Origin: Perlabentimonas sp964554585
GTDB taxonomy: Bacteria; Bacteroidota; Bacteroidia; Bacteroidales; Tenuifilaceae
Direction: 5' to 3'
Length of the DNA: 21,866 nucleotides
NCBI GenBank assembly: GCA_964554585.1
Contig: CAZKPD010000030.1
Location: forward strand, 1-21,866
The stretch's first letter is position 1, and each line of letters begins with the position of its first letter. The notes below the pieces were generated by a model that searched no databases, was not told where the DNA came from, and worked only from the letters and a program-made list of their open reading frames with translations. This document shows, piece after piece, positions 9,310 through 16,894 of the stretch. The position numbers and the translations under genes are program-made.

Positions 9310-10118
9310 GTTTAATGCGAAATAACAATCTTATGCTAAAAAGTATTTTGAGGAATACTCTGTTACTGTCTCTTATCTTTATCATTTCTATTGCAAATCT
9401 AACAGCACAGGAGCAGCTAAGGTTAAATCGTAAAACCGAACATACCCTATTAATCGCATCCACAGGTTTAACACTGGCCACGGCATATTTTCATCTTACC
9501 GATAAGGTGCTAACCCCATCATCATTGGATAATCTAAACCCCAATGGCATTAATCGTTTTGATAGGAATGCAGTAAATAATTGGTCTCCCAGATTGGCCA
9601 CCATTTCGGATGTGGGGATAATCTTTTCCATTACCGCACCGGCACTACTTCTATTTTCACAGAATGTGAACAGTGATGCTTCGGCCTATTCGCTGGTTTA
9701 TGCCGAAACCCTTTTTGCTACCCTTGCGGCCATGGGCATTGCCAAAACCACCACCCGCAGGTTGCGACCCTATGCCTATAATATGGATGTATCTCAAGAA
9801 TTGAGGTTGGCACCGGCTGCTAAACGCTCATTCTTTTCCGGACACACCTCTTTGGCATTTAGTTCGGCGGTATTTACCTCCACGCTTTTTGATTATTATA
9901 ATCCCGACTCATCGTGGAGACCATGGGTGTGGGGTTCGTCGTTGGCACTTGCATCAGGGGTTGGCTATCTGCGCTATGCATCGGGTAAGCATTTCCCCAC
10001 CGATATTATAGTGGGGGCTGTGGTGGGTAGTACCATTGGGTATGTAATACCCAAGTTGCATATGAAAAAACCCGGAAAAAATAGCAATGGTTTGGTGGTT
10101 AAGGTGACCGTTTTGTAG
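9031..10118 (+). repeat. Duplicated cassette, left copy (C-terminal domain + PAP2)
   Basis: This segment is repeated in direct orientation at 12407-13500. The two copies align without gaps at a constant offset of 3,376 bp from 9031 through the PAP2 start. A net 6-bp difference then appears toward the PAP2 3' end. The domain stop codon, the 5-bp spacer and the PAP2 start codon are all identical in arrangement. Similarity fades just upstream of 9031. Confidence 0.9.
9315..10118 (+). CDS. PAP2-family phosphatase, copy 1
   Basis: This 267-residue membrane protein has an N-terminal hydrophobic segment or signal (about residues 9-30) and the three-part PAP2 acid phosphatase signature. Motif 1 is KTTTRRLRP (K-x6-RP), motif 2 contains FFSGHTS, and motif 3 is RYASGKHFPTD, with the His and Asp of the usual SRxxxxxHxxxD pattern. 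Family members remove phosphate from lipid phosphates such as phosphatidic acid, undecaprenyl diphosphate or lipid A. The substrate here cannot be read from sequence. The gene starts 5 bp after the giant secreted-protein gene and is probably co-transcribed. An internal Met at 9333 could be the true start, since it begins the hydrophobic segment, but 9315 is conserved in the second copy. A paralogue of about 80% identity lies at 12691-13500. Confidence 0.9.
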   Translation: MRNNNLMLKSILRNTLLLSLIFIISIANLTAQEQLRLNRKTEHTLLIASTGLTLATAYFHLTDKVLTPSSLDNLNPNGINRFDRNAVNNWSPRLATISDVGIIFSITAPALLLFSQNVNSDASAYSLVYAETLFATLAAMGIAKTTTRRLRPYAYNMDVSQELRLAPAAKRSFFSGHTSLAFSSAVFTSTLFDYYNPDSSWRPWVWGSSLALASGVGYLRYASGKHFPTDIIVGAVVGSTIGYVIPKLHMKKPGKNSNGLVVKVTVL

Positions 10119-10244
10119 CTGTTCTCTAATTCAAGTTCATGTTCATGTAATTTTGTATATTAACAGCCAATCGTTTCACAAAAAAGAATGAGAAAGGCAA
10201 GCGTTAATACGAATAGGAATACATTCTTTAACAGCTGTAACACC

Positions 10245-12033
10245 CTACTTTTGTGCACGCTTGCGCTGGTTTTCATCCAATATAATTTTTCGTAGGCGCA
10301 TAGATTTTGGCGTAACCTCTACGTACTCATCTGCTTGGATGTATTCCAACGCCTCTTCGAGGCTAAATTTAATGGGCGGAGCCAGATAGACTTTTTCATC
10401 CGACCCGGATGCCCTCATGTTAGTAAGTTTCTTTGATTTGGTAACGTTTACCACCAAATCGTTGGATCGGGAGCTCTCTCCAACAACCTGCCCTGTATAG
10501 ACCTCTTCATGGGCATCAATAAAAAACGATCCGCGATCTTGCAACTTATTCAATGCATAGGCATATGCAGTACCGCTCTCCATGGCAATGAGAGAGCCGT
10601 TTTGGCGCAGCTCAATTACGCCTCTATAGGGTTCAAACCCTTTGACCCTATGGGAAATAATCGCTTCACCTGCACTGGCTGTTAGCAGCTGGTTCCGGAG
10701 TCCTATAATACCCCTTGAGGGGATTTCGAATTCTAGGCGCAGCCGATCCCCCTTACGTTCCATTTGGAGTAGCACACCTTTGCGTCGGGTTACCAGCTCA
10801 ATACATTTTCCCGAAACCTCTTCCGGCAAATCTATGGCCAATATCTCAATGGGCTCGNNNNNNNNNNATTTTAATGATAACCTGAGGCTGCCCCACTTGC
10901 ATTTCATAACCTTCGCGGCGCATTTCCTCTATAAGTATAGATAGGTGAAGCACCCCACGTCCGAACACGGTAAAGGCCTCGGCCTTATTTGTTTCTTCCA
11001 ACCGTAGCGCAAGGTTCTTTTCCAATTCCTTGTCAAGGCGATCTTTCAATTGCCTGGAAGTGACGAATTTACCTTCTCGACCGTAGAAAGGGGAATCGTT
11101 AATGGTAAAAAGCATGCTCATGGTGGGTTCATCTACGGAAATGGTGGGAAGAGCCTCGGGATTATCATAATCGGCCACAGTGTCGCCAATTTCAAATCCC
11201 TCAATACCCACAATTGCACATAAATCGCCTGCTTCAACCTTTTCTACCTTGCGTTTCTCTATCCCTTCAAAGGTGAGTAGTTCTTTAATCTTTGATCGTA
11301 TAATCTGCCCACTGGGCTTCAAGAGCGATACGTTTTGGCCTATAGTTAGCTTTCCTCGGTGCAATTTTCCAATAGCAATACGCCCCACGTAAGATGAGTA
11401 GTCTAGCGAGGTGATAAGCATTTGCGGCGTGCCCTGTAATCTCTTTGGCTCAGGCACATAGCTAATTATGCAATCGAGTAGTGCAGTTAGGTCTGAAGCT
11501 GCTGTTTGATGCTCCAACGACATCCACCCCTGCTTAGCGCTTCCATAAAGGGTCGGAAAGGCCAGCTGCTCTTCGCTAGCATTGAGGTTAAACATCAAAT
11601 CAAATACCTCTTCCTGCACCTCGTCGGGGCGACAATTGGGCTTATCTACCTTATTTATCACCACAATGGGTTTAAGCCCAATGGAAAGGGCTTTCTCAAG
11701 CACATATCGGGTCTGAGGCATGGTGCCCTCAAAGGCATCTACCACTAGGAGCACCCCATCGGCCATGTTGAGCACACGCTCCACCTCGCCGCCAAAATCA
11801 GAGTGCCCCGGGGTATCAATTATATTAATTTTATAGTCCTTGTAGTTTACAGCAACGTTTTTGGCAAGGATGGTAATCCCCCGTTCACGCTCCAAATCGT
11901 TGTTATCAAGAATAAGTTCTGTCTTCGCCTCCTGATCCTTCAGTTTCTGTCCGTGGGTAATGAGTTTGTCAACTAGCGTTGTTTTTCCATGATCAACATG
12001 GGCAATTATGGCAATATTTCTAAGCTTCAGCAT
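10245..12033 (-). CDS. typA: Translational GTPase TypA/BipA (split by an assembly gap)
   Basis: BipA is an EF-G-like ribosome-binding GTPase involved in 50S assembly and stress or cold adaptation. The N-terminal G domain shows AHVDHGKTT (11-19), RERGIT (50-55), DTPGHSDF (73-80) and NKVDKP (127-132). Domain 2 and EF-G-like domains follow, and the BipA-specific C-terminal domain starts after the gap and continues to the stop at 10245. Ten N at 10858-10867 interrupt the gene where family members have a short conserved xxDGxKxEP segment. About seven residues around that point are probably missing or incomplete, so the true protein should be close to 600 residues. The frame jump across the N run is an artefact of gap length. 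It faces PAP2 copy 1 tail to tail and has a strong promoter at 12056-12087. Confidence 0.95.
10858..10867. other. Assembly gap (10 N) inside typA
   Basis: This is the second run of exactly ten N, so it is a scaffolding placeholder. On the coding strand the flanks read through VIIK before the gap and EPIEIL after it. Restoring the frame needs a missing length divisible by three; by analogy with other BipA proteins about 18 nt is expected. Confidence 0.9.
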
Positions 12034-12055
12034 CTTTATGCTTAATTTTGAGGCG

Positions 12056-12087
12056 CAAAGATAATGCTAATACCGCTTATCTATCAA
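12056..12087 (-). promoter_or_regulatory. Promoter of typA
   Basis: Read leftward, TTG (12085-12087) is followed after 21 bp by TATCTTTG (12056-12063), a full match to TAnnTTTG. Transcription would start roughly 16 bases before the typA ATG, giving the very short leader common in Bacteroidota. Confidence 0.75.
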
Positions 12088-12126
12088 TTAGTGAAAAATA
12101 TATTTGAGGTACGTGCCTTAAATTAT

Positions 12127-12157
12127 TTTGGGCTTATGGTTTAACATCATAATTTTG
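12127..12157 (+). promoter_or_regulatory. Rightward promoter upstream of the truncated domain and PAP2 copy 2
   Basis: TTTG (12127-12130), 19 bp, then TAATTTTG (12150-12157) is a full match to the Bacteroidetes promoter consensus. It is divergent from the typA promoter 40 bp away. The predicted transcript starts near 12164 and runs about 235 nt before any reading frame related to the downstream genes. Confidence 0.65.
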
Positions 12158-12397
12158 AGCAAGTTTTAACTATTTCGAAACGCCTGCTCTGATGCTGCCA
12201 ATTGTGCTACATCTTAGATACAGCACAAAAAGTGAGCTCAAACATAAAATGGATCAGGTCCTGACCTCCGGGCAGCCTGCAGGTTGGGTTGGTAATGCGT
12301 ATATCCCGAATTGACAACATAATGGGCGACTTGTGCTCGTAATATATCGAAGCTATTGATATTGAGGAATATTTCTTGATTTCCAGCAAACACTTTT
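12158..12397. other. Non-coding leader between the rightward promoter and the truncated domain
   Basis: I find no credible gene in either direction. The segment is A/T-rich except for a GC-richer block at about 12250-12300 holding short inverted repeats (AGGTC-CT-GACCT and CCTGCAGG). A stop codon at 12377-12379 is in frame with the downstream domain remnant, so nothing upstream can be its N-terminus. Confidence 0.5.
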
Positions 12398-12685
12398 TTG
12401 TCTGACGGCTATGGGTTTGAGGATATTTTGCTAATTAACTACCAACTGCCCGAAAGTGGGTATATTGCCAATATTATGGTATTCGACTCCCGAGGCAGAA
12501 GGGTAAAACGGTTGGCAGCCAATCTGCTTTTGGGAACCGAGGGTTCTATTCAGTGGGATGGTACCAACGATGAGGGGCGGAGGGTTTCGCTGGGAGTCTA
12601 TGTTGTCTTTATTGAGGTTTTTGACCTGAAAGGTCAACTAAAACGCTACAAAAAAACGGTGGTGGTGGCCACTCGGTTGAGGTAA
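12398..12685 (+). pseudogene. Headless copy of the giant protein's C-terminal domain
   Basis: About 93 codons match the last part of the secreted protein, from the DGFED motif to the terminal KKTVVVATRLR, with roughly six or seven amino-acid changes and no frameshift. The frame opens only at 12380, after a stop, and contains no ATG start. The sole start option is a TTG at 12398. There is no signal peptide, so as it stands the product could not be exported by the route its parent uses. I read it as the 3' remnant of a duplicated secreted-protein gene. Its stop codon lies 5 bp before PAP2 copy 2, exactly as in the intact pair. The preserved frame may reflect recent duplication or gene conversion instead of function. 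Confidence 0.75.
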
Positions 12686-13500
12686 GTTTAATGCGAAACA
12701 ACAATCTTATGCTTAAAAAAAATTTGAGGGATACGCTGTTGCTGATTCTTATCTTTATCATTTCTAGTGCTAATCTAACAGCGCAGGAGCAGCTTAGGTT
12801 AAATCGTCAAACCGAACAAACCCTTTTAATCGCATCCACAGGTTTAACCTTGGCCACGGCATACTTCCATTTTACTGACAAGATGTTAACCCCCTCATCA
12901 TTGGATAGCCTTAATGCCGATGGCATTAATCGTTTTGATAGGAGTGCGGTAAATAATTGGTCACCTAGGCTTGCCACCATTTCGGATGTGGGATTGATTT
13001 TTTCCATCACCGCACCCGCGCTGCTGTTTCTTTCGCCGCATATGAGCAGTGAGGCCTCTACCTATTCATTGGTTTACGCCGAAACCCTATTCGCTAATCT
13101 TGCCGTTATGGGTATTGCCAAAACCACCATCCGTCGGTTGCGACCCTATGCTTATAATGTGAAGGTACCGCAGGATATAAGGTTGGCCCCGGCGGCTAAG
13201 CGCTCATTCTTTTCCGGTCACACCTCCCTAGCCTTCGGTTCCGCTGTATTTACCTCAACCCTTTTTGATCATTATTACCCCGAGTCATCGCTAAGGCCAT
13301 GGGTGTGGGGTTCGTCGTTGGCCATAGCATCGGGGGGTGGATATCTGCGCTATGCAGCGGGTAAGCATTTTCCCACCGATATTATTGTGGGGGCTGTGGT
13401 GGGTAGCGCCATAGGCTATGTAATTCCCAAGCTGCACAAACAAAAACCAAGGGAAGCACCCAACGGGTTGGTCTTCTCATTCAACTTTATTTTGGGCTGA
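12407..13500 (+). repeat. Duplicated cassette, right copy (C-terminal domain + PAP2)
   Basis: This is the direct repeat of 9031-10118. The left boundary lies close to 12401-12407, where GACGGCTATGGG lines up with GATGGCGATGGG in the left copy; upstream of this the sequences are unrelated. The right boundary is near the 3' end of PAP2, where identity falls away. typA lies between the copies on the opposite strand. Confidence 0.9.
12691..13500 (+). CDS. PAP2-family phosphatase, copy 2
   Basis: This 269-residue paralogue of the protein at 9315-10118 shares roughly 80% of residues. All signature elements are kept: KTTIRRLRP, FFSGHTS and RYAAGKHFPTD. The differences cluster in the N-terminal hydrophobic segment, a loop near residues 112-125 and the last 20 residues, which is compatible with a working enzyme whose substrate or partner contacts have drifted. 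The N-terminus again begins MRNNNLMLK followed by a hydrophobic signal or anchor segment. It would be expressed from the promoter at 12127-12157 through a long leader that includes the truncated domain. It ends at a strong bidirectional terminator shared with the convergent NO reductase gene. The substrate is unknown. Confidence 0.88.
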   Translation: MRNNNLMLKKNLRDTLLLILIFIISSANLTAQEQLRLNRQTEQTLLIASTGLTLATAYFHFTDKMLTPSSLDSLNADGINRFDRSAVNNWSPRLATISDVGLIFSITAPALLFLSPHMSSEASTYSLVYAETLFANLAVMGIAKTTIRRLRPYAYNVKVPQDIRLAPAAKRSFFSGHTSLAFGSAVFTSTLFDHYYPESSLRPWVWGSSLAIASGGGYLRYAAGKHFPTDIIVGAVVGSAIGYVIPKLHKQKPREAPNGLVFSFNFILG

Positions 13501-13501
13501 T

Positions 13502-13539
13502 AAAAAAACCTGTCGGGCACTTAAAGTCCGACAGGTTTT
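13502..13539 (-). terminator. Bidirectional intrinsic terminator between PAP2 copy 2 and the NO reductase gene
   Basis: A perfect 12-bp stem (AAAACCTGTCGG at 13505-13516 with CCGACAGGTTTT at 13528-13539) encloses an 11-nt loop. Leftward it is followed by seven T, so it mainly ends the NO reductase transcript. Rightward it has four T directly after the PAP2 stop and may serve both genes. Confidence 0.88.
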
Positions 13540-13568
13540 GGTATATATAGGTTTTTGGTCTTAGGGTT

Positions 13569-15809
13569 CTATTTTTTAATGGACCATCCGGTTTTTAGTC
13601 CAACCACAAAGATTATAAGGCCCAAGCTACCCACGGCAAAAATGGTGTCGCCAATGGCGCGTAGCCAGCGGAGGGTAATCATCATGGGTTCTTGCATAAA
13701 CTCTGCCGAGCGGGCAAACCACAATCCGTGGTCAATGGAGGCAATAGCCTGCTTAACACCCACAGGGAGCAGGCTGAGCAGCACCATAAGCGCAAGCCCA
13801 ATTTGGAAGCTCCAGAAGGATACTTTTAGGATACCCTCTTTCCATTCCTTTTGAATGGTCATTCCGCGTAGTGCAAACAGCATTAGGCCAATGGCCAGCA
13901 TACCGTACACCCCAAACAGGGCGGTGTGCCCGTGTACGGGGGTTAGGTTAAGCCCTTGGATGTAGTACAGCGAAATGGGAGGATTGATTAGGAAACCAAA
14001 GATTCCTGCTCCTACAAGATTCCAGAATGCCACAGCGATAAAGCTGTAGATGATCCAGCGATACTTTTTAATCCACTCCGAGGTTTTGGTCAGCTTGTAG
14101 TTGTGCCAAGCCTCAGCACCAATAAGCACCAAGGGTACTACCTCTAATGCGCTAAAGGATGCTCCCAGAGCAATGATGGACATGGGGGCTCCGGCAAAGT
14201 AGGTGTGGTGGAATGTGCCGATAATCCCTCCCAGCAGGAAGATGATGGCGGCAAACAGCACGGCCACGGTTGCCCGTTGGGGCTTGAGCAGCTCCAGTTT
14301 AACTAGGATAAAGGCAATAACCGTAGTGGCAAATACCTCAAAGAAACCCTCTACCCACAGGTGAACCACCCACCAGCGCCAGTACTCGGCCACCGACAGA
14401 TGCGATTGCCTACCATAAAGAAGGCCAGCACCGTAAAACAGGGCAATGGTAACCGATGCAAATACGAATATTACGAGCAAAGGTTTATTATCCGATTTTT
14501 GTTTTAGTGCTGGTAACAGAGCCCGTATCATCAGGAATAACCAGAGGAGCAAACCTATAAAGAGTAATGCTTGCCAGAAACGTCCCAAATCTAGGTACTC
14601 ATATCCTTGGTGGCCAAAGTAGAAGTTTTCAACTAGTCCCAGTTTTTGCATAACACCCATCCAAATACCGGTTAGGGAGCCAAGGACTACAATGAGTAAA
14701 GCAATAAATAGTAGGTTTACTCCCAAGCGCTGGTATTTAGGCTCAACACCTGAAACAGCAGGGGCAATGAATAGCCCGCTGGCCAACCAAGCGGATGCTA
14801 TCCAGAAAATGGCTAATTGCAAGTGCCACGACCTAGAAATTGAATAGGGTAAAATATTGTCCAAGTCCATTCCGTAAAACCCATCGCCCTCAACCCCATA
14901 GTGGGCTGTAACAATACCCAGCAGTACCTGAAGCCCGAATAGTGCCGTTACCACCCAAAAATATTTTAGGGTAGCCTTCATGGATGGGGTTGGTTTAAGG
15001 TTGATAAGGGGATCTGCTTCGGCAGCATGTACAATTTCCTCCTTATCCTGATTTTTGGCATAGTAAAAACCGAGAAGGCCGATGCCGGTGAGTAGAATAA
15101 CAATGCTAAAAAACGACCAGAACAGGTGCTGCGAAGTGGGTTGGTTGCCCACCAGCTCTTCGTGGGGCCAGTTGCTGGTATAGGTAATCTCCTTATTGGG
15201 ACGCTCAGTTACACAAGCCCAAGCGGTCCAAAAGAAAAAGGCGTTCATCTTATGCATGCTCACCTCATCTTTTATGGAATTTTTACGGATGGCATAGTTT
15301 GCTCTCAGCTCATTCATCTCTACCGCATCGGTAAACAGAGCGTGGTAGTACTCCATGTTTGCCCTAATGGCTTCAGCGCGCAAATCAGAAACGGTAAGGG
15401 TTTGGGTCTTCTCGTCAAAGCTGTTTTTGCGAACCTCCTTTTGCAGCAGAAGCTGCAGGTAAACCTGTTTTTCGTCGGGTAGATCGAAATAAGAGGTGCT
15501 GTCGTGTTGCCAAGCCAATGCTTCAAGCATGTAAAGTGCCTCGCGGTGAATCCAGTCGGCAGACCAGTCGGGAGCCACATAGGCACCGTGTCCCCATATG
15601 GAGCCCACCTCTTGGCCTCCCATAGACTGCCACACGCTTTGCCCCTTAATTATCTCTTCGCCCGAGAAAAGGTGTTCGCCGCTTTCGGTTACCACCTGCT
15701 CAGGGATGGGCGGTTTTTGCAGGTACACCTCGTAACCGAAATAAAGCAGTACTGCAAAGCTGGCAGCCATCATAACAATGAAGCTAATCCAAAGTTTTTT
15801 TACGCTCAT
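13569..15809 (-). CDS. norB: Quinol-dependent nitric oxide reductase (qNOR)
   Basis: This 746-residue heme-copper oxidase relative reduces 2 NO to N2O with electrons from quinol. An N-terminal membrane helix and a periplasmic cytochrome-c-like fold lacking CxxCH heme motifs (about 30-225) are typical of single-subunit qNOR. The catalytic multi-helix domain follows. Expected ligands are present: the low-spin heme His in SWHLQ (His329) with His628, heme b3 His626 (VHGH), and FeB His483, His534 and His535, with Glu487 and Glu491 in HLWVEGFFE. The quinol-site residues known from Geobacillus qNOR appear as HYGVE (His303, Glu307) and GDTIF (Asp721). NO dismutases, as I recall, lose some of these, so qNOR is the better call. 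The gene stands alone. It may support denitrification or NO defence; no nitrite or N2O reductase is in view. Confidence 0.94.
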   Translation of the reverse strand: MSVKKLWISFIVMMAASFAVLLYFGYEVYLQKPPIPEQVVTESGEHLFSGEEIIKGQSVWQSMGGQEVGSIWGHGAYVAPDWSADWIHREALYMLEALAWQHDSTSYFDLPDEKQVYLQLLLQKEVRKNSFDEKTQTLTVSDLRAEAIRANMEYYHALFTDAVEMNELRANYAIRKNSIKDEVSMHKMNAFFFWTAWACVTERPNKEITYTSNWPHEELVGNQPTSQHLFWSFFSIVILLTGIGLLGFYYAKNQDKEEIVHAAEADPLINLKPTPSMKATLKYFWVVTALFGLQVLLGIVTAHYGVEGDGFYGMDLDNILPYSISRSWHLQLAIFWIASAWLASGLFIAPAVSGVEPKYQRLGVNLLFIALLIVVLGSLTGIWMGVMQKLGLVENFYFGHQGYEYLDLGRFWQALLFIGLLLWLFLMIRALLPALKQKSDNKPLLVIFVFASVTIALFYGAGLLYGRQSHLSVAEYWRWWVVHLWVEGFFEVFATTVIAFILVKLELLKPQRATVAVLFAAIIFLLGGIIGTFHHTYFAGAPMSIIALGASFSALEVVPLVLIGAEAWHNYKLTKTSEWIKKYRWIIYSFIAVAFWNLVGAGIFGFLINPPISLYYIQGLNLTPVHGHTALFGVYGMLAIGLMLFALRGMTIQKEWKEGILKVSFWSFQIGLALMVLLSLLPVGVKQAIASIDHGLWFARSAEFMQEPMMITLRWLRAIGDTIFAVGSLGLIIFVVGLKTGWSIKK

Positions 15810-15876
15810 AGTTCTACAGTTTTAGTTTAAGGGTATGTGGATTGTATTGGAGAGACAGGTTTATTTCATGCAGATC

Positions 15877-15890
15877 ATGTTATTGAACAT
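15877..15890. promoter_or_regulatory. Palindromic operator-like site upstream of norB
   Basis: ATGTT-ATTG-AACAT is a perfect 5-bp inverted repeat around a 4-bp centre, the geometry of CRP/FNR-family sites. It sits immediately downstream of the candidate -7 box, covering the predicted start of transcription, which would suit repression. If the real promoter lies closer to the gene it could instead be an activator site. The regulator is unknown. Confidence 0.45.
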
Positions 15891-15895
15891 ACGTG

Positions 15896-15924
15896 CAAAT
15901 CTAGAATTTTATTTAGAATAGCAA
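15896..15924 (-). promoter_or_regulatory. Candidate promoter of norB
   Basis: Read leftward, TTG (15922-15924) is followed after 18 bp by TAGATTTG (15896-15903), a full match to the TAnnTTTG -7 box. The spacing is one base shorter than the usual 19. It would leave a leader of about 80 nt before the norB ATG. Confidence 0.5.
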
Positions 15925-16032
15925 GTGAGTTCCAGAGAAAAACTCAACATTTAGAAGCGTTTTAATCTTTGGGCCTGGAGGGGTCGTTCAAACTGTTGGA
16001 TTAAGAGCAAGTTAATTAGAGGGTCTATTAAA

Positions 16033-16058
16033 CAGAAAAGCCGAGTTGCCTCGGCTTT
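16033..16058 (-). terminator. Intrinsic terminator of the lpxK-punA transcript
   Basis: A perfect 9-bp stem (AAAGCCGAG/CTCGGCTTT) with a 4-nt TTGC loop lies 27 bases after the punA stop and is followed leftward by TTTT and further T-rich sequence. It insulates punA from the norB upstream region. Confidence 0.8.
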
Positions 16059-16084
16059 CAGTAATAGAAATTTCAGAAAATCTA

Positions 16085-16894
16085 TTAGAGTTGCTGCAAC
16101 ATATCCTCAATAATCAGCGTCATTCGCCTTTCGGCTTCCTTGCCTATACGTTGTACTTCTTCGTGGGTAACCTCCACTATTTTACCCGGAACGCCTAGGT
16201 CAGTAATAATGGAGATCCCAAAAACGGGTAGCCCCATATGCCTAGCAACAATGACCTCAGGAGCGGTGGACATGCCTACGGCATCGCCTCCAATAATGCG
16301 GAAGTACTGGTACTCTTTGGGTGTCTCGAAGGTTGGACCCGAAGTGGCCACATAGCATCCGGTCTGGGTGCTAACCCCATGTTTTGCGGCAATATCTTGT
16401 GCTAGCGCAATAAGCTTACGGTCGTAAGCTTGGCTCATGTCGGGGAAGCGGGTGCCAAAGTTGTTGTTGTTGGGGCCAATAAGCGGATTGGGCATTAGGT
16501 TGATATGGTCATTGATAATCATCAAATCGCCAATTTCAAAATTGGGGTTTATGCCGCCGCTGGCGTTGGATACAAAAAGATACTCAACCCCCAGTAATTT
16601 CATTACCCTAACAGGGTAAGTAACCTGATCCATGCCGTACCCTTCGTAAAAGTGGAATCGACCCTGCATGGCCACCACTTTTTTGTTTCCCAAATCCCCA
16701 AAAATCAGTCGCCCTTGGTGACCCTCAACGGTGGAAAGCGGGAAATGAGGGATAGCCGTATATTCAATAATTTGAGGATTTTTAATGTCCTTGGCTAATC
16801 CGCCTAATCCGGTGCCTAAAATAATACCCACCTGAGGGGTAAAACTTACCTCACGCTTAAGGTAAGCAACAGTCTCTTTAAGTTTCTCTAACAT
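16085..16894 (-). CDS. punA: Purine nucleoside phosphorylase, trimeric (PNP/MTAP) family
   Basis: The 269-residue enzyme splits purine nucleosides with phosphate to base plus ribose 1-phosphate. Family motifs are GIILGTGLG (phosphate loop), EGHQGRL (57-63), GRFHFYEG (78-85), VSNASGG (108-114), GPTFETPKE (186-194) and GMST (207-210). Glu190 matches the Glu that binds 6-oxopurines in human PNP. Where human PNP has Asn243 in SLITN, this protein has Asp232 in SIITD, followed by the conserved VTHEEV (His244). Asp at this place is what adenine-type MTA phosphorylase carries, so base specificity is uncertain. Its start overlaps the end of lpxK by 17 bp, so the two are translationally linked and form an operon ending at 16033-16058. 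Confidence 0.92.
   Translation of the reverse strand: MLEKLKETVAYLKREVSFTPQVGIILGTGLGGLAKDIKNPQIIEYTAIPHFPLSTVEGHQGRLIFGDLGNKKVVAMQGRFHFYEGYGMDQVTYPVRVMKLLGVEYLFVSNASGGINPNFEIGDLMIINDHINLMPNPLIGPNNNNFGTRFPDMSQAYDRKLIALAQDIAAKHGVSTQTGCYVATSGPTFETPKEYQYFRIIGGDAVGMSTAPEVIVARHMGLPVFGISIITDLGVPGKIVEVTHEEVQRIGKEAERRMTLIIEDMLQQL

Noticed and set aside
12207..12389. A leftward 60-codon open frame in the intergenic region right of typA
   Set aside because: It has no recognisable motif, lies in A/T-rich DNA with a compositional island, and overlaps the leader of the opposite-strand transcript. Chance is the simpler explanation.
9031..13500. Composite transposon or integron-like explanation for the repeats around typA
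   Set aside because: The repeats contain ordinary coding sequence, with no transposase, no terminal inverted repeats and no target-site duplication that I can see.
13569..15809. NO dismutase (Nod) instead of NO reductase
   Set aside because: The FeB histidines, the two catalytic-site glutamates and the three quinol-site residues (His303, Glu307, Asp721) are all present. As I recall, Nod proteins lack several of these.
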